This document shows, one piece after another, positions 33,259 through 41,743 of a DNA stretch of 41,743 bases. Positions within the stretch are counted from its first letter, which is position 1; every line of letters begins with the position of its first letter. The notes beneath the pieces were generated by a model, which did no database searches, had not been told where the DNA came from, and worked only from the letters and a program-made list of their open reading frames with translations. The translations under genes were made by a program, and so were the position numbers. The DNA is from Corallococcus exercitus (GTDB lineage: Bacteria > Myxococcota > Myxococcia > Myxococcales > Myxococcaceae): positions 1 through 41,743 of the forward strand of contig NZ_RAVW01000028.1 in assembly GCF_003611585.1 (NCBI RefSeq), in the 5' to 3' direction.

Positions 33259-33310
33259 GGACGCGTCAGGGGTTGGCCGCTGACGTGTCAGCGCGGGCGA
33301 TGACGCGTCA
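33259..33310. promoter_or_regulatory. Three phased TGACGYGTCA-type palindromes upstream of the DUF188 gene
   Basis: GGACGCGTCA (33259-33268), TGACGTGTCA (33281-33290) and TGACGCGTCA (33301-33310) have centres 22 and 20 bp apart, about two helical turns. They lie 42 bases and more upstream of the yaiI-like start and upstream of the divergent flavoprotein gene. They look like an operator array. Confidence 0.6.
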
Positions 33311-33351
33311 ACACGCCTGACCCCGGCGGGGGAATCAGCGAGGATGGCCGC

Positions 33352-33810
33352 ATGAAAATCTGGGTCGATGCCGATGCGTGTCCCGGGCCCGTGCGGGACA
33401 TCCTCTTGCGCGCCGTGCAGCGCGTGAAGGTCCCCATCGTCTTCGTGGCGAACAAGCCCCTGTCACTGCCGCGGCTGGCGTACGTGTCCACGGTGCAGGT
33501 GGGCGCGGGGCTGGACGTGGCGGACCGGCACATCGCCACCTCCGCGCAGAAGGGCGACCTGGCCGTCACGCAGGACATCCCGCTGGCCGCGCTGCTCGTC
33601 CCCAAGGGCGTCGTCGTGATGGATCCGCGCGGAGAACTCTTCACGCCGGAGAACATCGACGAGCGGCTGTCGGTGCGGAACTTCATGCAGGAGCTGCGCG
33701 ACAGCGGCGTCACCACCGGCGGTCCCAGCGGCTTCTCGCAGCAGGACCGCCAGCAGTTCGCCGCCACGCTGGACCGGGAGCTGACCCGGCTGGTGAAGCA
33801 GCAGGGCTGA
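33352..33810 (+). CDS. YaiI/YqxD family protein (DUF188)
   Basis: 152 residues from ATG 33352, the family's standard length. MKIWVDADACPGPVRDILLRA and DVADRHIATSAQKGDLAVTQDIPLAA are the two conserved DUF188 blocks. The fold is related to PIN/NYN nucleases, with the acidic residues in VDADACP and the TQDIPLA stretch. The role is unknown in all species. It is divergent from the flavoprotein and convergent with the lipoprotein gene, six bases away. Confidence 0.9.
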   Translation: MKIWVDADACPGPVRDILLRAVQRVKVPIVFVANKPLSLPRLAYVSTVQVGAGLDVADRHIATSAQKGDLAVTQDIPLAALLVPKGVVVMDPRGELFTPENIDERLSVRNFMQELRDSGVTTGGPSGFSQQDRQQFAATLDRELTRLVKQQG

Positions 33811-33816
33811 GCCGCG

Positions 33817-34302
33817 CTAATGGCCGGCGCCGCCGCTGCCCTCCGCCGGGGGCGTGCCTGTCGAAGGCGCCACGGGGCTCGTGCCGATGCCCTTGTTCTT
33901 GTTCCAGGCCTCCGGCGTGATGTCAAAGCGCGCGCCCTGGTTCTGGGAGGGGACCGCCTCCGGAGCCAGGTTGTCCACGTCGCGCATGTCGATGCTGCCC
34001 GAGCCGCCCGTCCCCACCTCGTCGAGGTCGACGCACTTGAAGTCCTCCGGCTTCGAGGACGGTTGGATGCCCGTGCCTCCGGAGGCCTCGGCGGAGGCCT
34101 GGGCTTCGGCGCCCACCTGCCCGTAGAAGTTCAGGTCATGCGTGCGCTGCATCTCCTGCGTGCGCGGCGACTCCTCCGAGTCCCAGGACATCTCATCGCT
34201 GGCGAACGCCTCGGACGGGGGGTCCTGCTGAACCGCGGCCGTCTGCGTGGCGCAGCCCCCGAGGAGGAGCGCGGTCAGCGAGGCCATGAGCGGAAGCTTC
34301 AT
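33817..34302 (-). CDS. Hypothetical lipoprotein
   Basis: 161 residues from ATG 34302, preceded by GGAGG. The lipobox is LLLGGC after MKLPLMASLTALLLGGC, so Cys17 would be lipidated. The mature chain is acidic and low-complexity (Ser, Glu, Gly, Pro rich) with a DFKCVDLDEVGTGGSG stretch holding one more cysteine. No domain is recognised. The gene is downstream of the M20 gene on the same strand, but a hairpin lies between them. Confidence 0.75.
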   Translation of the reverse strand: MKLPLMASLTALLLGGCATQTAAVQQDPPSEAFASDEMSWDSEESPRTQEMQRTHDLNFYGQVGAEAQASAEASGGTGIQPSSKPEDFKCVDLDEVGTGGSGSIDMRDVDNLAPEAVPSQNQGARFDITPEAWNKNKGIGTSPVAPSTGTPPAEGSGGAGH

Positions 34303-34387
34303 CGGGTGTCCTCCAGAAGTGTCGTCCGCCACTCAAGGTGGAGGCACTTACGTCGGGGGCAAGCGATGGGGGACCCGTCGGGCAAGC

Positions 34388-34409
34388 GGCCCCGTTCCAG
34401 GCCGGGGCC
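34388..34409 (-). terminator. Terminator-like hairpin after the M20 gene
   Basis: 7-bp perfect stem GGCCCCG/CGGGGCC with an 8-base loop, starting three bases after the M20 stop (minus strand). No T-run follows. Confidence 0.5.
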
Positions 34410-34412
34410 TCT

Positions 34413-35741
34413 TCAATGGTTCGCGGAGGCACCACCCTCGTGCAGGCAGGCCAGCGCCGCCACGGTGAGCGACTCGCACCCCGTGCGCAGCGAACCCGCG
34501 CGGTCCGGCGCGTAGAAGCCCGAGTGCGGCCCCGGCAGGTGCGCCACCTTCTCCTGGGGCGTCGTGCCCGGCGCCTGCTCCCAGGCCTTCGGCGATGTGA
34601 TGCCCATGAACCAATACGCGGTGGGCACCGGGTGCTCCGGCCCCTGGGCGAAGAAGGGGAAGTCCTCGCTCGCGGTGACGAGCACGCCCGGCACCAGCGC
34701 GTCGCGCCCGAACCACTCCGCGTGCGCGTCCCGGACGCGGCGCAGGAGCGCCGGGTCGTTGCGGTTCACCGGTGTGCGTCCCAGCACCTCCACCTGGGGA
34801 GGCTTCGGCGCGCCCGACGCCGCGGCCTCGCCCTTCGCGATGCGCTCGATGCCGGCCAGCACGCGGGCCAGCACCGCGTCGTCCTCCGTGCGCACCGTCA
34901 GCTCCAGCACGGCTTCGTCCGGAATCACGTTGGCGCGCGTGCCCGCCTGGAAGCGGCCCACCGTCACCACCGCGGCCTCCAGCGGCGACAGCGCGCGCGA
35001 CACGATGGTCTGCAGGCGCATCACCACGCTGGCCCCCAGCACCACCGGGTCCACGGACAGCTCCGGCTGCGCCCCGTGCGCGCCCCGCCCGAACAGGCGC
35101 AGGCGCACGTGCGCGGAGCCCATCATCGCCACGCCCTCTCGGTGCATGAACGTGCCCACCGGCAGCGGCGCGGTGTGCTGGCCCAGCACGGCGTCCGGCG
35201 TGCCGAAGCGCGCGTAGAGCCCCGCGTCCAGCATCGCCTTCGCGCCCTCGAGCGTCTCCTCCGCCGGCTGCCCCACCACCATCACCGTGCCGCGCCACGC
35301 GTCGCGCGAGCGCGCCAGCACCGCCGCCGTTCCCACGAGGCACGCGGTGTGGACGTCGTGGCCGCACGCGTGCATCACCGGCTCGCCGTCGTCCGTGCGC
35401 TCGTGGCTCGCGTACGGCAGCCCCGTCTTCTCCTCCACGGGCAGCGCGTCCAGGTCCCCGCGCAGCAACACCGTGGGCCCATCCCCGTTGCGCAGGAGGC
35501 CCACCACGCCGTGGCCGCCCACGTCCCGGGTCACCTCATAGCCCTCCGCCTCCAGGCGCGACGCCACCTCGGAGGCCGTGCGCGCTTCGTGGCCGGACAG
35601 CTCCGGGTGTTCGTGCAGGTCCGCGTAGAGCGCGTCCACGTTCGTCAGCACCGCGTCCAGGTGCTGGAGGACGCGCCGGGCGCGGGCCTTGAGGCTGGAA
35701 GGGGCGGAGGTGCCCGGGACGGGCTGGGGGGCGTCGTTCAT
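34413..35741 (-). CDS. M20-family amidohydrolase (N-acyl amino acid/peptide deacylase)
   Basis: 442 residues from ATG 35741 with GGAG eight bases upstream. The motifs RGDLDALPVEE (94-104), HACGHDVH (124-131) and QPAEE (158-162) hold the metal site (Cys126, His128, Glu161/162, with a late His in LPGPHSGFY near 415-422) of the M20D group, which includes hippurate hydrolase, IAA-amino acid hydrolases and N-acetyl-amino acid deacetylases. A dimerisation domain lies at ~220-340 (GRGAHGAQPELSVDPV). There is no signal peptide; cytoplasmic. The substrate is probably an N-acylated amino acid. Confidence 0.9.
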   Translation of the reverse strand: MNDAPQPVPGTSAPSSLKARARRVLQHLDAVLTNVDALYADLHEHPELSGHEARTASEVASRLEAEGYEVTRDVGGHGVVGLLRNGDGPTVLLRGDLDALPVEEKTGLPYASHERTDDGEPVMHACGHDVHTACLVGTAAVLARSRDAWRGTVMVVGQPAEETLEGAKAMLDAGLYARFGTPDAVLGQHTAPLPVGTFMHREGVAMMGSAHVRLRLFGRGAHGAQPELSVDPVVLGASVVMRLQTIVSRALSPLEAAVVTVGRFQAGTRANVIPDEAVLELTVRTEDDAVLARVLAGIERIAKGEAAASGAPKPPQVEVLGRTPVNRNDPALLRRVRDAHAEWFGRDALVPGVLVTASEDFPFFAQGPEHPVPTAYWFMGITSPKAWEQAPGTTPQEKVAHLPGPHSGFYAPDRAGSLRTGCESLTVAALACLHEGGASANH

Positions 35742-35992
35742 GGCGGTGTGCTCCAGGGCCCCGACGCGAGGGGGAGGCGTCGTGGGCGTGCGGGTCCGAC
35801 TCAAGGTGGAAGCCGCGTGCCGGGCTTCACAAGGGAACGGGGCAGGGAGGCGGATGGGGGCCCGGTTTCGCGCGACACGTCCTGCCCTCCGGGGCGCCGT
35901 GGGCCTGCGGGGCACCGCTTGTCCGGTCGTTGTCCGCCCCTCCCCCGCGGGCCACCTTCTGGCTGCGCAGGCGACACATGAAGGGAGCGATC

Positions 35993-36610
35993 ATGAGGCG
36001 AGGCATCGCACTGGGGCTCTGCCTGGTGGGACTGACGGGTGGCGTCGCGAGTGCCCAGGATCCCCCCGCGGATGCGCCCACGCGGATGGGACGGGTGGAG
36101 TGGAAGGGGCCCTACTTCCTGCTGGGGCTGGGCGTGGAGGGCTACACGGGCAAGCTCGCGCCCAACCTGGATCCGGGGCCGTCGTATGGCGTCGTCGTGG
36201 GCTACCGCCCCAATGACTACCTGGGCGTGGAGCTGGGCTACAGCGGCGGCACCAGCAACCTGTCCATCAGCAACGGGGCGTCCTTCGGCAACCCGGACAT
36301 CGTGCGCAACGGAGGGCAGGCGGCCCTCACGCTGGGCTTCACCTCCGCGCGAATCCAGCCCTATGTGCTGGGGGGCATCGGGGTCGAGCAGTACTCGGTG
36401 CGCTCGGGGATGTTCTTCGAGTTCATCAACGATACAGGGGGCTACGCGCCCGTTGGAGCCGGCGTGCGCTTCCAGCTCAACCCGCACCTCACGACCGAGG
36501 TGCGCGGCAGCTACAGCTTCCTCTTCGGTCAGGACTTCTCGCCCACCCAGGATGTGGGCGCGGGAGAGGGCCGCTACTCGGGTCTGTTGATGATTGGAGG
36601 CAGCTACTGA
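35993..36610 (+). CDS. Outer-membrane beta-barrel protein
   Basis: 205 residues from ATG 35993 behind AGGGAG. A signal peptide (RRGIALGLCLVGLTGGVASAQ) is followed by alternating aromatic/hydrophobic strands: GPYFLLGLGVEGY, YGVVVGYRPNDYLGVELGYSGG, ALTLGFTSARIQPYVLGGIGVEQYSV, YAPVGAGVRFQLNPHLTTEVRGSYSFLFG, ending RYSGLLMIGGSY. This is the eight-strand OmpA/OmpW-like barrel type of myxobacterial outer-membrane proteins. No plug or periplasmic domain is present. It is followed by a hairpin (CCCCCG/CGGGGG, 36614-36629). Confidence 0.85.
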   Translation: MRRGIALGLCLVGLTGGVASAQDPPADAPTRMGRVEWKGPYFLLGLGVEGYTGKLAPNLDPGPSYGVVVGYRPNDYLGVELGYSGGTSNLSISNGASFGNPDIVRNGGQAALTLGFTSARIQPYVLGGIGVEQYSVRSGMFFEFINDTGGYAPVGAGVRFQLNPHLTTEVRGSYSFLFGQDFSPTQDVGAGEGRYSGLLMIGGSY

Positions 36611-36613
36611 GGT

Positions 36614-36629
36614 CCCCCGGGAACGGGGG
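36614..36629. terminator. Short GC hairpin after the barrel gene
   Basis: Stem CCCCCG/CGGGGG around a GGAA tetraloop, three bases after the stop. It is weak without a T-run. Confidence 0.35.
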
Positions 36630-36714
36630 CGGGTCCGCGGAGGTCCTGGGGTCTTGAGGTATCCTGCGTCCAGGCGCGGGTGCCTCCCCCGGCACACCCG
36701 CGCCCCCCGCTCCC

Positions 36715-39700
36715 ATGACCGTCACCCTGATTGATCTCCTCGACGAGCGAAGCCGCCGTCATCCGGATCCGCGCCTCTACACCTTCCTGGAGGACGACGC
36801 GGAGGTGACGCTCACCCGGGCGGAGCTGGCGTCGCGGGCGCACCGCATCGCCGCGGCGCTCCAGTCGCTCGCGGCCGAAGGCGAGCGCGCGGTCCTGCTC
36901 TATCCACCCGGCGTGGACTACCTCTCCGGGTTCTTCGGCTGCGTGTGCTCGGGGTTGGTGGCGGTGCCGGCGTATCCGCCGGATCCGTCACGGCTGGAGC
37001 GCACCCTGCCCCGCCTGCGCGCGCTCATCGCGGACTCCGGCGCCACGGTGGTGCTCACCACGTCCGTCATCCTGTCGATGGCGGAGTTCCTCTTCACGGA
37101 CGCGCCGGAGCTGCGCGCGCTCAAGTGGGTGGCGACGGACGCGCTGGACGCGAGCGACGCGGCGGCGTGGAAGCGGCCGGACGTGACGGCGGACACGCTG
37201 GCCTTCCTCCAGTACACGTCCGGCAGCACGGGCACGCCCCGGGGCGTGATGCTCAGCCACGGCAACCTGCTGCACAACCTCACGGCCATCCGCCGCGCCT
37301 TCCAGACGCGCGATGACAGCGTGGGCGTCATCTGGCTGCCGCCGTACCACGACATGGGGCTGATTGGCGGCGTGCTGGTGCCGCTGGCGCAGGGCTTCCA
37401 CACGGCGCTGATGTCCCCGCTGTCGTTCCTCAAGCGGCCCCGCGCGTGGCTGGAGGCGCTGACCCGCTTCGGCGGCACCATCAGCGGCGGTCCCAACTTC
37501 GCGTTCGACCTGTGCGTGCGGCGCATCCCGCCCGCGGAGCGGGAGGGGCTGGACCTGAGCCGCTGGGAGGTGGCGTTCTGCGGCGCGGAGCCCATCCGTC
37601 CGGACACGCTGGCGCGCTTCACGGAGGCGTTCGGGCCGTACGGCTTCCGGCGCGAGGCGTTCTATCCCTGCTATGGCCTGGCGGAAGGGACGCTCATCGT
37701 CTCCGGCGGCGCGAAGGAGGCCGCGCCCGTCCTGCGCGACGTGGACGCGTCCTTGTTGGAGGCGGGCTGGGCACGCGCTCCGGAGGGTACGGGCCGGACG
37801 CTGGTGGGCTGCGGCGCGACGCTGCCGGATCAAGCCCTGTGCATCGTGCAGCCGGACACCGGCCGCGTGCTCCCGCCGGGCGAGGTGGGTGAGGTCTGGG
37901 TGAAGGGGCCCAGCGTGGCGCGGGGCTACTGGCGGCGCGAGGAGGAGTCCGCGCGGGTGTTCCAGGCGCGGACCGAGCAGGGAGACGGGCCCTTCCTCAG
38001 GACCGGGGACCTGGGCTTCCTGGACGCGGGGGAGCTGTACGTCACGGGGCGTGCGAAGGACCTGATCATCCTGCGTGGACGGAACCTGTACCCGCAGGAC
38101 CTGGAGGTGGTGGTGGAGGAGAGCCACCCCGCGCTCAGGCCCGGGTGCGGCGTGGCCTTCGGCGTGGAGGTGGGCGGCGAGGAGCAGCTCGTGGTGGTGC
38201 AGGAGGTGGATCCGCGCAAGTGGGACGGAGACGCGGCCCCGGTGCTGGGCGCGATTCGGGGAGCGCTGGCGTCACGGCATGAGGTGAGGCCCTACGCGGT
38301 GGTGCTCATCAAGCCCGGGAGCCTGCCGAAGACGTCCAGCGGCAAGGTGCAGCGGCGGACCACGCGGGAGGCGTTCCTCGCTGGAGGGCTGCGAGAGCTG
38401 CACACGTGGCGGGCGGTTGGACTGACCGATCCGGACGCGCACGGAGCGCATCCGGAGCCTCGCGAGCAGCACGCAAGCGCGGCGACTGGACCGGATGCGC
38501 GCAAGACGACTTCGGAGCTGGAGTCGAACGACACGCGCGCACGGCGCATAACCGGGTTGACCGGCACGGACGCGCACGGCGCGCATTCCGTGCGGGCCCC
38601 CCGCGAGCAGCACACAGGGCAGGCGACCACGACGGCCGGTTCGGACGCGCAGGGTGCGCCTTCGGAGCTGGAGGCCCGCGTGCTCGCACGAGTCGCGGCG
38701 CGACTGGGTGCGCGGGTAGAGGACGTGGATGTCCGTACGCCCCTCACCCACTACGGGCTGGATTCGCTGGCGGCGGTGGAGCTTGCGCATGCGCTGGAAC
38801 AGGCGCTGGGCGTGCCCGTGCCGATGGAGTCGTTGCTGCGCGGCGCGAGCGTGGCGGAGCTGGTGCGTGACGCGACGGCCGTGCGCGCGGTGCCGCGTCC
38901 GGAAGTGGTTCGCGTGCCTCGCGCGGAGTCCATGCCGCTGTCCTTCGCGCAGGAACGCCTGTGGTTCCTGGACCGGCTGGAGCCGGGCAGCGCCTTCTAC
39001 AACGTCCCCGTCGTGTCGCGACTGGACGGGACGCTGGACGTCTCCGCGCTGGAGCGGAGCCTCCAATTCCTCGTGCGCCGCCATGAATCCCTGCGCACCG
39101 TGTTCGTGGAGACGCGCGGCGAGCCAGGCCAGCGCATCCTTCCGGACCTGGCGCTGCCCCTGTCCGTCGTGGACCTCACGTCCACGCCCGCCGATACGCG
39201 CGAGGCCTCGGCCCGGGAGCTGGCTCGCGAGGAGGCGCGGCGGCCCTTCGACCTCGCCCGGGGCCCGCTGCTCCGGGTGACGCTGCTGCGACTCGAAGCC
39301 TCGCGGCACTGGCTGCTGCTCACCGTGCACCACCTGGTCGCGGATGGCTGGTCCATGCGCGTCCTCGTGCGGGAGCTGTCGGAGGCCTACGCGGCCTTCT
39401 CCACCGGCCGTGCCCCTGCCCTGCCCGAGCTTCCCTTGCAGTACGCCGACCACGCGGCGTGGCAGCGCGACTGGCTGCGCGGCGAGCGGCACGAAGACCT
39501 CCTCGGCTGGTGGCGCCAGCACCTGGCCGGAGCACCTCCCGTGCTCGACCTCCCCGGCGATCGCCGCCGGCCCCGCGTGCAGTCCTACCGGGGCGCCCAG
39601 TGCGTCCATCGGCTGACGCAGGCCGCTTGGGAGCGGGTGAAGGCCTTGGCTTCGCGCGAAGGCACCACGCCCTTCGTCGCGCTGCTCGCGGGCTTCCAGG

Positions 39701-41743
39701 TGCTGCTGCACCGCTACACCGGCCAGGAGGACCTGGTCGTGGGCGTGGACACCGCGCACCGCTCGCGGCCGGAGACGGCCGGCATCGTGGGCCTGTTCGT
39801 CAACCAGCTCCCGCTGCGCGGCGACCTCTCCGGTGAGCCGTCCTTCCGGGAGCTGCTGCGCCGCGACCACCGCGCGGCGCTGGAGGCGTGGGCGCACCAG
39901 GACCTGCCCTTCGACGCGATGGTGCGGGGCCTCAACCCGGAGCGCAGCCTCGCGCACGCGCCCCTCTTCCAGGTGAAGCTGGTCCTCCAGGACGCCGCGT
40001 CCGGACCGGTGCGCCTGCCCGGCCTCACGCTGACGAGCACGCTCGGCGACACGGGCGCCACCAAGCTCGACCTCACGCTCTCCGTCACCGACTCCGGTGA
40101 AGGCCTGGAGCTGCTGTGCGAGTACGCCACCGACCTCTTCGACGCGGACACCATCGCGCGGATGCTCGGGCACCTGGAGGCGCTGCTGGACGGCGCGGCG
40201 GCGAATCCGGAGCGGTCCATCTCCGCGCTGCCCCTGTGGACGCCGGAGGCCCGGGGTCAGGTGCTGGAGGCATGGCGTCCCACCGGGCCCGCCGTGGCGC
40301 CGGACCTCGCGCACCGTCTCTTCGAAGCGCAGGCCCACGCCACGCCGGAGGCCATCGCCGTCGCGCTCGGCACCACGACGGTGACGTACGCGCGGTTGGA
40401 GGCGCGCGCGAACCAGCTCGCAAGGCACCTCGTCGCATCGGGAGTGCGTCCTGAAGCGGTGGTGGGCGTGCACCTGGAGCGCACGCCGGACTTCGTGGTG
40501 GCGCTGCTCGGTGTGCTCAAGGCGGGCGGCGCGTTCCTGCCGCTGGATCCGGCCCAGCCTCCCGCGCGGCTCGAAGCAATGCTGCGCGAGGCCCGGGCGT
40601 CCGTCCTGCTGAGCGACGAGTCACTGGCGGACCGGCTGGCGTCGCAGGGCGAGCTTCTGGTCCTCCTGGACGCGGACCGCGCGGCGCTGGAGGCACGGCC
40701 GGAGCTGCCGCTGTCCCCCGCGCCGGCCGTGACGCCCGCGAACCTCGCCTACGTCATCTTCACCTCCGGCTCCACCGGCACGCCCAAGGGAGCGCTGCTG
40801 GCGCACCACGGTCTGTGCAACACGGCGCTCGCCACGCGCGACGCGCTGGGCCTGCTTCCCGGAAGCCGCCTGTTGCAGCTGGCGTCCATCGGCTTCGATG
40901 CGTCGGTGAGCGAGGTCTTCTCCACGCTCCTGTCCGGCGCGACGCTGGTGCTCGCGCCCGCGGAGTCCCTGTTGCCGGGGCCGCCGTTGCAGTCGGTCCT
41001 CGCCTCCGAGCGCATCACCGCCCTCACCGCCACGCCCACGTCGCTGGCGCCGTTGGAGCCGTCCGCGCTGCCCCTCCTGGAGGCCGTGGCCTCCGTGGGC
41101 GAGGCGTGCACGCCGGAGCTCGCGGCGCGTTGGAAGCCGGGCCGACGATTCCTCAACGCCTACGGCCCCACCGAGGCCACCGTCTGCGCCACCATCGACC
41201 TGGACGTGACGCCCGCGCGTCCGTCCATCGGCCGCGCCATCCCGGGCGCGCGAGTGGCGGTGCTCGACGCTCGCGGGGAACCCGTGCCCGTGGGCGTCCC
41301 CGGTGAGCTGTACGTGGGTGGCCCCGGCGTGGCGCGCGGCTACCTGGAGCGGCCCGCGCTCACCGCCGAGCGCTTCGTGCCGGATCCGTTCTCCGCCGAG
41401 CCCGGCGCCCGCCAGTACCGCACGGGCGACCGCGTGCGCACGCTGTCCGACGGACGCCTGGAATACCTGGGCCGCCGCGACGCGCAGGTGAAGGTGAACG
41501 GCATCCGCATCGAGCTGGGCGAGGTGGAAGCCACGCTCGCGCAGGTCCCCGGCGTGCGGCAGGCGGTGGTGCTCCCGCGCGAGCACGCCGGTGAGACGCG
41601 GCTGACGGCATGGCTCGTCGCGGACGAGTCCCTGGACGTCACCGCCGTGCGGCGCTTCCTCAAGGAGCGGTTGCCGGACGCCTTCGTGCCGTCCGCCTAC
41701 GTGCGGCTGGACGCGCTGCCGCTCACCCCGGGCGGCAGCGCGT
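36715..41743 (+). CDS. Lipopeptide NRPS, initiation module FAAL-ACP-C-A (3' end outside window)
   Basis: 1676 residues visible; the frame runs off the right edge. Domains: fatty-acyl-AMP ligase (1-560; TSGSTGTPRG from ~167, GRAKDLIILRGRNLYPQDLE), a repetitive linker (~569-653), an acyl carrier protein with HYGLDSL (Ser684), a condensation domain (~740-1170; HHLVADGWS from 872) and an adenylation domain (from ~1200; FTSGSTGTPKG from 1349, YGPTE, YRTGDRV, KVNGIRIELGEVEA). The FAAL loads a fatty acid as acyl-AMP onto the ACP, and the C domain joins it to the amino acid activated by the A domain. A by-eye A-domain code of D-A-S-T-A-V-A-V-C is nearest to one known tyrosine code, so an aromatic residue is a weak guess. 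No upstream pathway gene is in the window. Confidence 0.93.
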   Translation, partial: MTVTLIDLLDERSRRHPDPRLYTFLEDDAEVTLTRAELASRAHRIAAALQSLAAEGERAVLLYPPGVDYLSGFFGCVCSGLVAVPAYPPDPSRLERTLPRLRALIADSGATVVLTTSVILSMAEFLFTDAPELRALKWVATDALDASDAAAWKRPDVTADTLAFLQYTSGSTGTPRGVMLSHGNLLHNLTAIRRAFQTRDDSVGVIWLPPYHDMGLIGGVLVPLAQGFHTALMSPLSFLKRPRAWLEALTRFGGTISGGPNFAFDLCVRRIPPAEREGLDLSRWEVAFCGAEPIRPDTLARFTEAFGPYGFRREAFYPCYGLAEGTLIVSGGAKEAAPVLRDVDASLLEAGWARAPEGTGRTLVGCGATLPDQALCIVQPDTGRVLPPGEVGEVWVKGPSVARGYWRREEESARVFQARTEQGDGPFLRTGDLGFLDAGELYVTGRAKDLIILRGRNLYPQDLEVVVEESHPALRPGCGVAFGVEVGGEEQLVVVQEVDPRKWDGDAAPVLGAIRGALASRHEVRPYAVVLIKPGSLPKTSSGKVQRRTTREAFLAGGLRELHTWRAVGLTDPDAHGAHPEPREQHASAATGPDARKTTSELESNDTRARRITGLTGTDAHGAHSVRAPREQHTGQATTTAGSDAQGAPSELEARVLARVAARLGARVEDVDVRTPLTHYGLDSLAAVELAHALEQALGVPVPMESLLRGASVAELVRDATAVRAVPRPEVVRVPRAESMPLSFAQERLWFLDRLEPGSAFYNVPVVSRLDGTLDVSALERSLQFLVRRHESLRTVFVETRGEPGQRILPDLALPLSVVDLTSTPADTREASARELAREEARRPFDLARGPLLRVTLLRLEASRHWLLLTVHHLVADGWSMRVLVRELSEAYAAFSTGRAPALPELPLQYADHAAWQRDWLRGERHEDLLGWWRQHLAGAPPVLDLPGDRRRPRVQSYRGAQCVHRLTQAAWERVKALASREGTTPFVALLAGFQVLLHRYTGQEDLVVGVDTAHRSRPETAGIVGLFVNQLPLRGDLSGEPSFRELLRRDHRAALEAWAHQDLPFDAMVRGLNPERSLAHAPLFQVKLVLQDAASGPVRLPGLTLTSTLGDTGATKLDLTLSVTDSGEGLELLCEYATDLFDADTIARMLGHLEALLDGAAANPERSISALPLWTPEARGQVLEAWRPTGPAVAPDLAHRLFEAQAHATPEAIAVALGTTTVTYARLEARANQLARHLVASGVRPEAVVGVHLERTPDFVVALLGVLKAGGAFLPLDPAQPPARLEAMLREARASVLLSDESLADRLASQGELLVLLDADRAALEARPELPLSPAPAVTPANLAYVIFTSGSTGTPKGALLAHHGLCNTALATRDALGLLPGSRLLQLASIGFDASVSEVFSTLLSGATLVLAPAESLLPGPPLQSVLASERITALTATPTSLAPLEPSALPLLEAVASVGEACTPELAARWKPGRRFLNAYGPTEATVCATIDLDVTPARPSIGRAIPGARVAVLDARGEPVPVGVPGELYVGGPGVARGYLERPALTAERFVPDPFSAEPGARQYRTGDRVRTLSDGRLEYLGRRDAQVKVNGIRIELGEVEATLAQVPGVRQAVVLPREHAGETRLTAWLVADESLDVTAVRRFLKERLPDAFVPSAYVRLDALPLTPGGSA
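38419..38673 (+). repeat. Duplicated linker between FAAL and ACP
   Basis: Two imperfect units, 38419-38523 and 38554-38673 (135 bp apart). Each begins GLT..DAHGAH, has REQH in the middle and ends SELE. They encode a flexible, probably disordered tether. Confidence 0.75.

Noticed and set aside
38272-40473. A 733-codon minus-strand open frame
   Set aside because: It is antisense to the FAAL/ACP/C coding sequence and has Arg/His/Gln-rich nonsense composition, typical of GC-rich shadow frames.
1-41743. CRISPR arrays, tRNA or rRNA genes, insertion sequences
   Set aside because: No regularly spaced direct repeats, cloverleaf sequences, rRNA-like blocks, transposase genes or terminal inverted repeats were seen by eye.

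Overview
The window looks like chromosomal DNA of a myxobacterium, most likely Myxococcaceae and perhaps Corallococcus. This rests on very high GC with strong G/C third positions, a predicted SitA-type lipoprotein toxin with a DUF5953-like partner, a FAAL-initiated NRPS, and many regulators and lipoproteins. The genus is an inference from style, not from a marker gene. No rRNA, tRNA, CRISPR array, insertion sequence or phage gene was seen.

Layout, left to right. (1) The 3' end of an MFS transporter (2-418). (2) A compact same-strand three-gene cluster (556-6151): a DUF559/Vsr-like nuclease, a predicted winged-helix protein, and a 1119-residue protein with two P-loop ATPase modules, the second HerA/VirB4-like. 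This is the best candidate for an undescribed, probably defensive, system. (3) A hybrid PAS-PAS-PAS-GAF histidine kinase, then housekeeping and hypothetical genes: membrane protein, class IV aminotransferase, RBBP9-like hydrolase, a 57-residue disordered protein, a beta-carbonic-anhydrase-like protein, a TPR protein, a spermidine-synthase-like methyltransferase and a secreted esterase (6331-13859). (4) A FadR/GntR-type regulator with a repetitive C-terminal tail, carrying one copy of a long palindrome upstream of its start and a second copy inside its 3' end, then a divergent SDR/TetR pair sharing a palindromic operator (13996-17519).

(5) A heme acquisition operon on the minus strand (24496 down to 17614). 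Its order is small zinc-ribbon protein, TonB-dependent receptor (hmuR), HmuY-like lipoprotein, heme-degrading/chaperone factor (hmuS), periplasmic binding protein (hmuT), permease (hmuU), ATPase (hmuV). The last four junctions overlap by 1-4 bases. A sigma70-type promoter whose 17-bp spacer is filled by a Fur box lies directly upstream, inside the read-through 3' end of a phosphatase gene that appears to carry a one-base frameshift. The operon takes heme across the outer membrane, periplasm and inner membrane, then handles it in the cytoplasm.

(6) Minus-strand genes for a PPP-type phosphatase, a small membrane protein, a membrane glycosyltransferase-like protein, a UDP-sugar pyrophosphorylase-like enzyme and an M24-fold protein that lacks its metal-binding aspartates (24302-29870). 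(7) A coupled toxin/immunity-like pair (30044-31719): a lipoprotein with a PD-(D/E)xK-like C-terminus and a DUF5953-like protein, resembling the SitA/SitI cassettes delivered by outer membrane exchange. (8) A LodB/GoxB-like flavoprotein with a coupled 60-residue membrane protein, a YaiI/DUF188 protein behind three phased palindromes, a lipoprotein, an M20 amidohydrolase and a beta-barrel protein (31726-36610). (9) The first 1676 residues of a lipopeptide-type NRPS (FAAL-ACP-C-A), which runs off the right edge.
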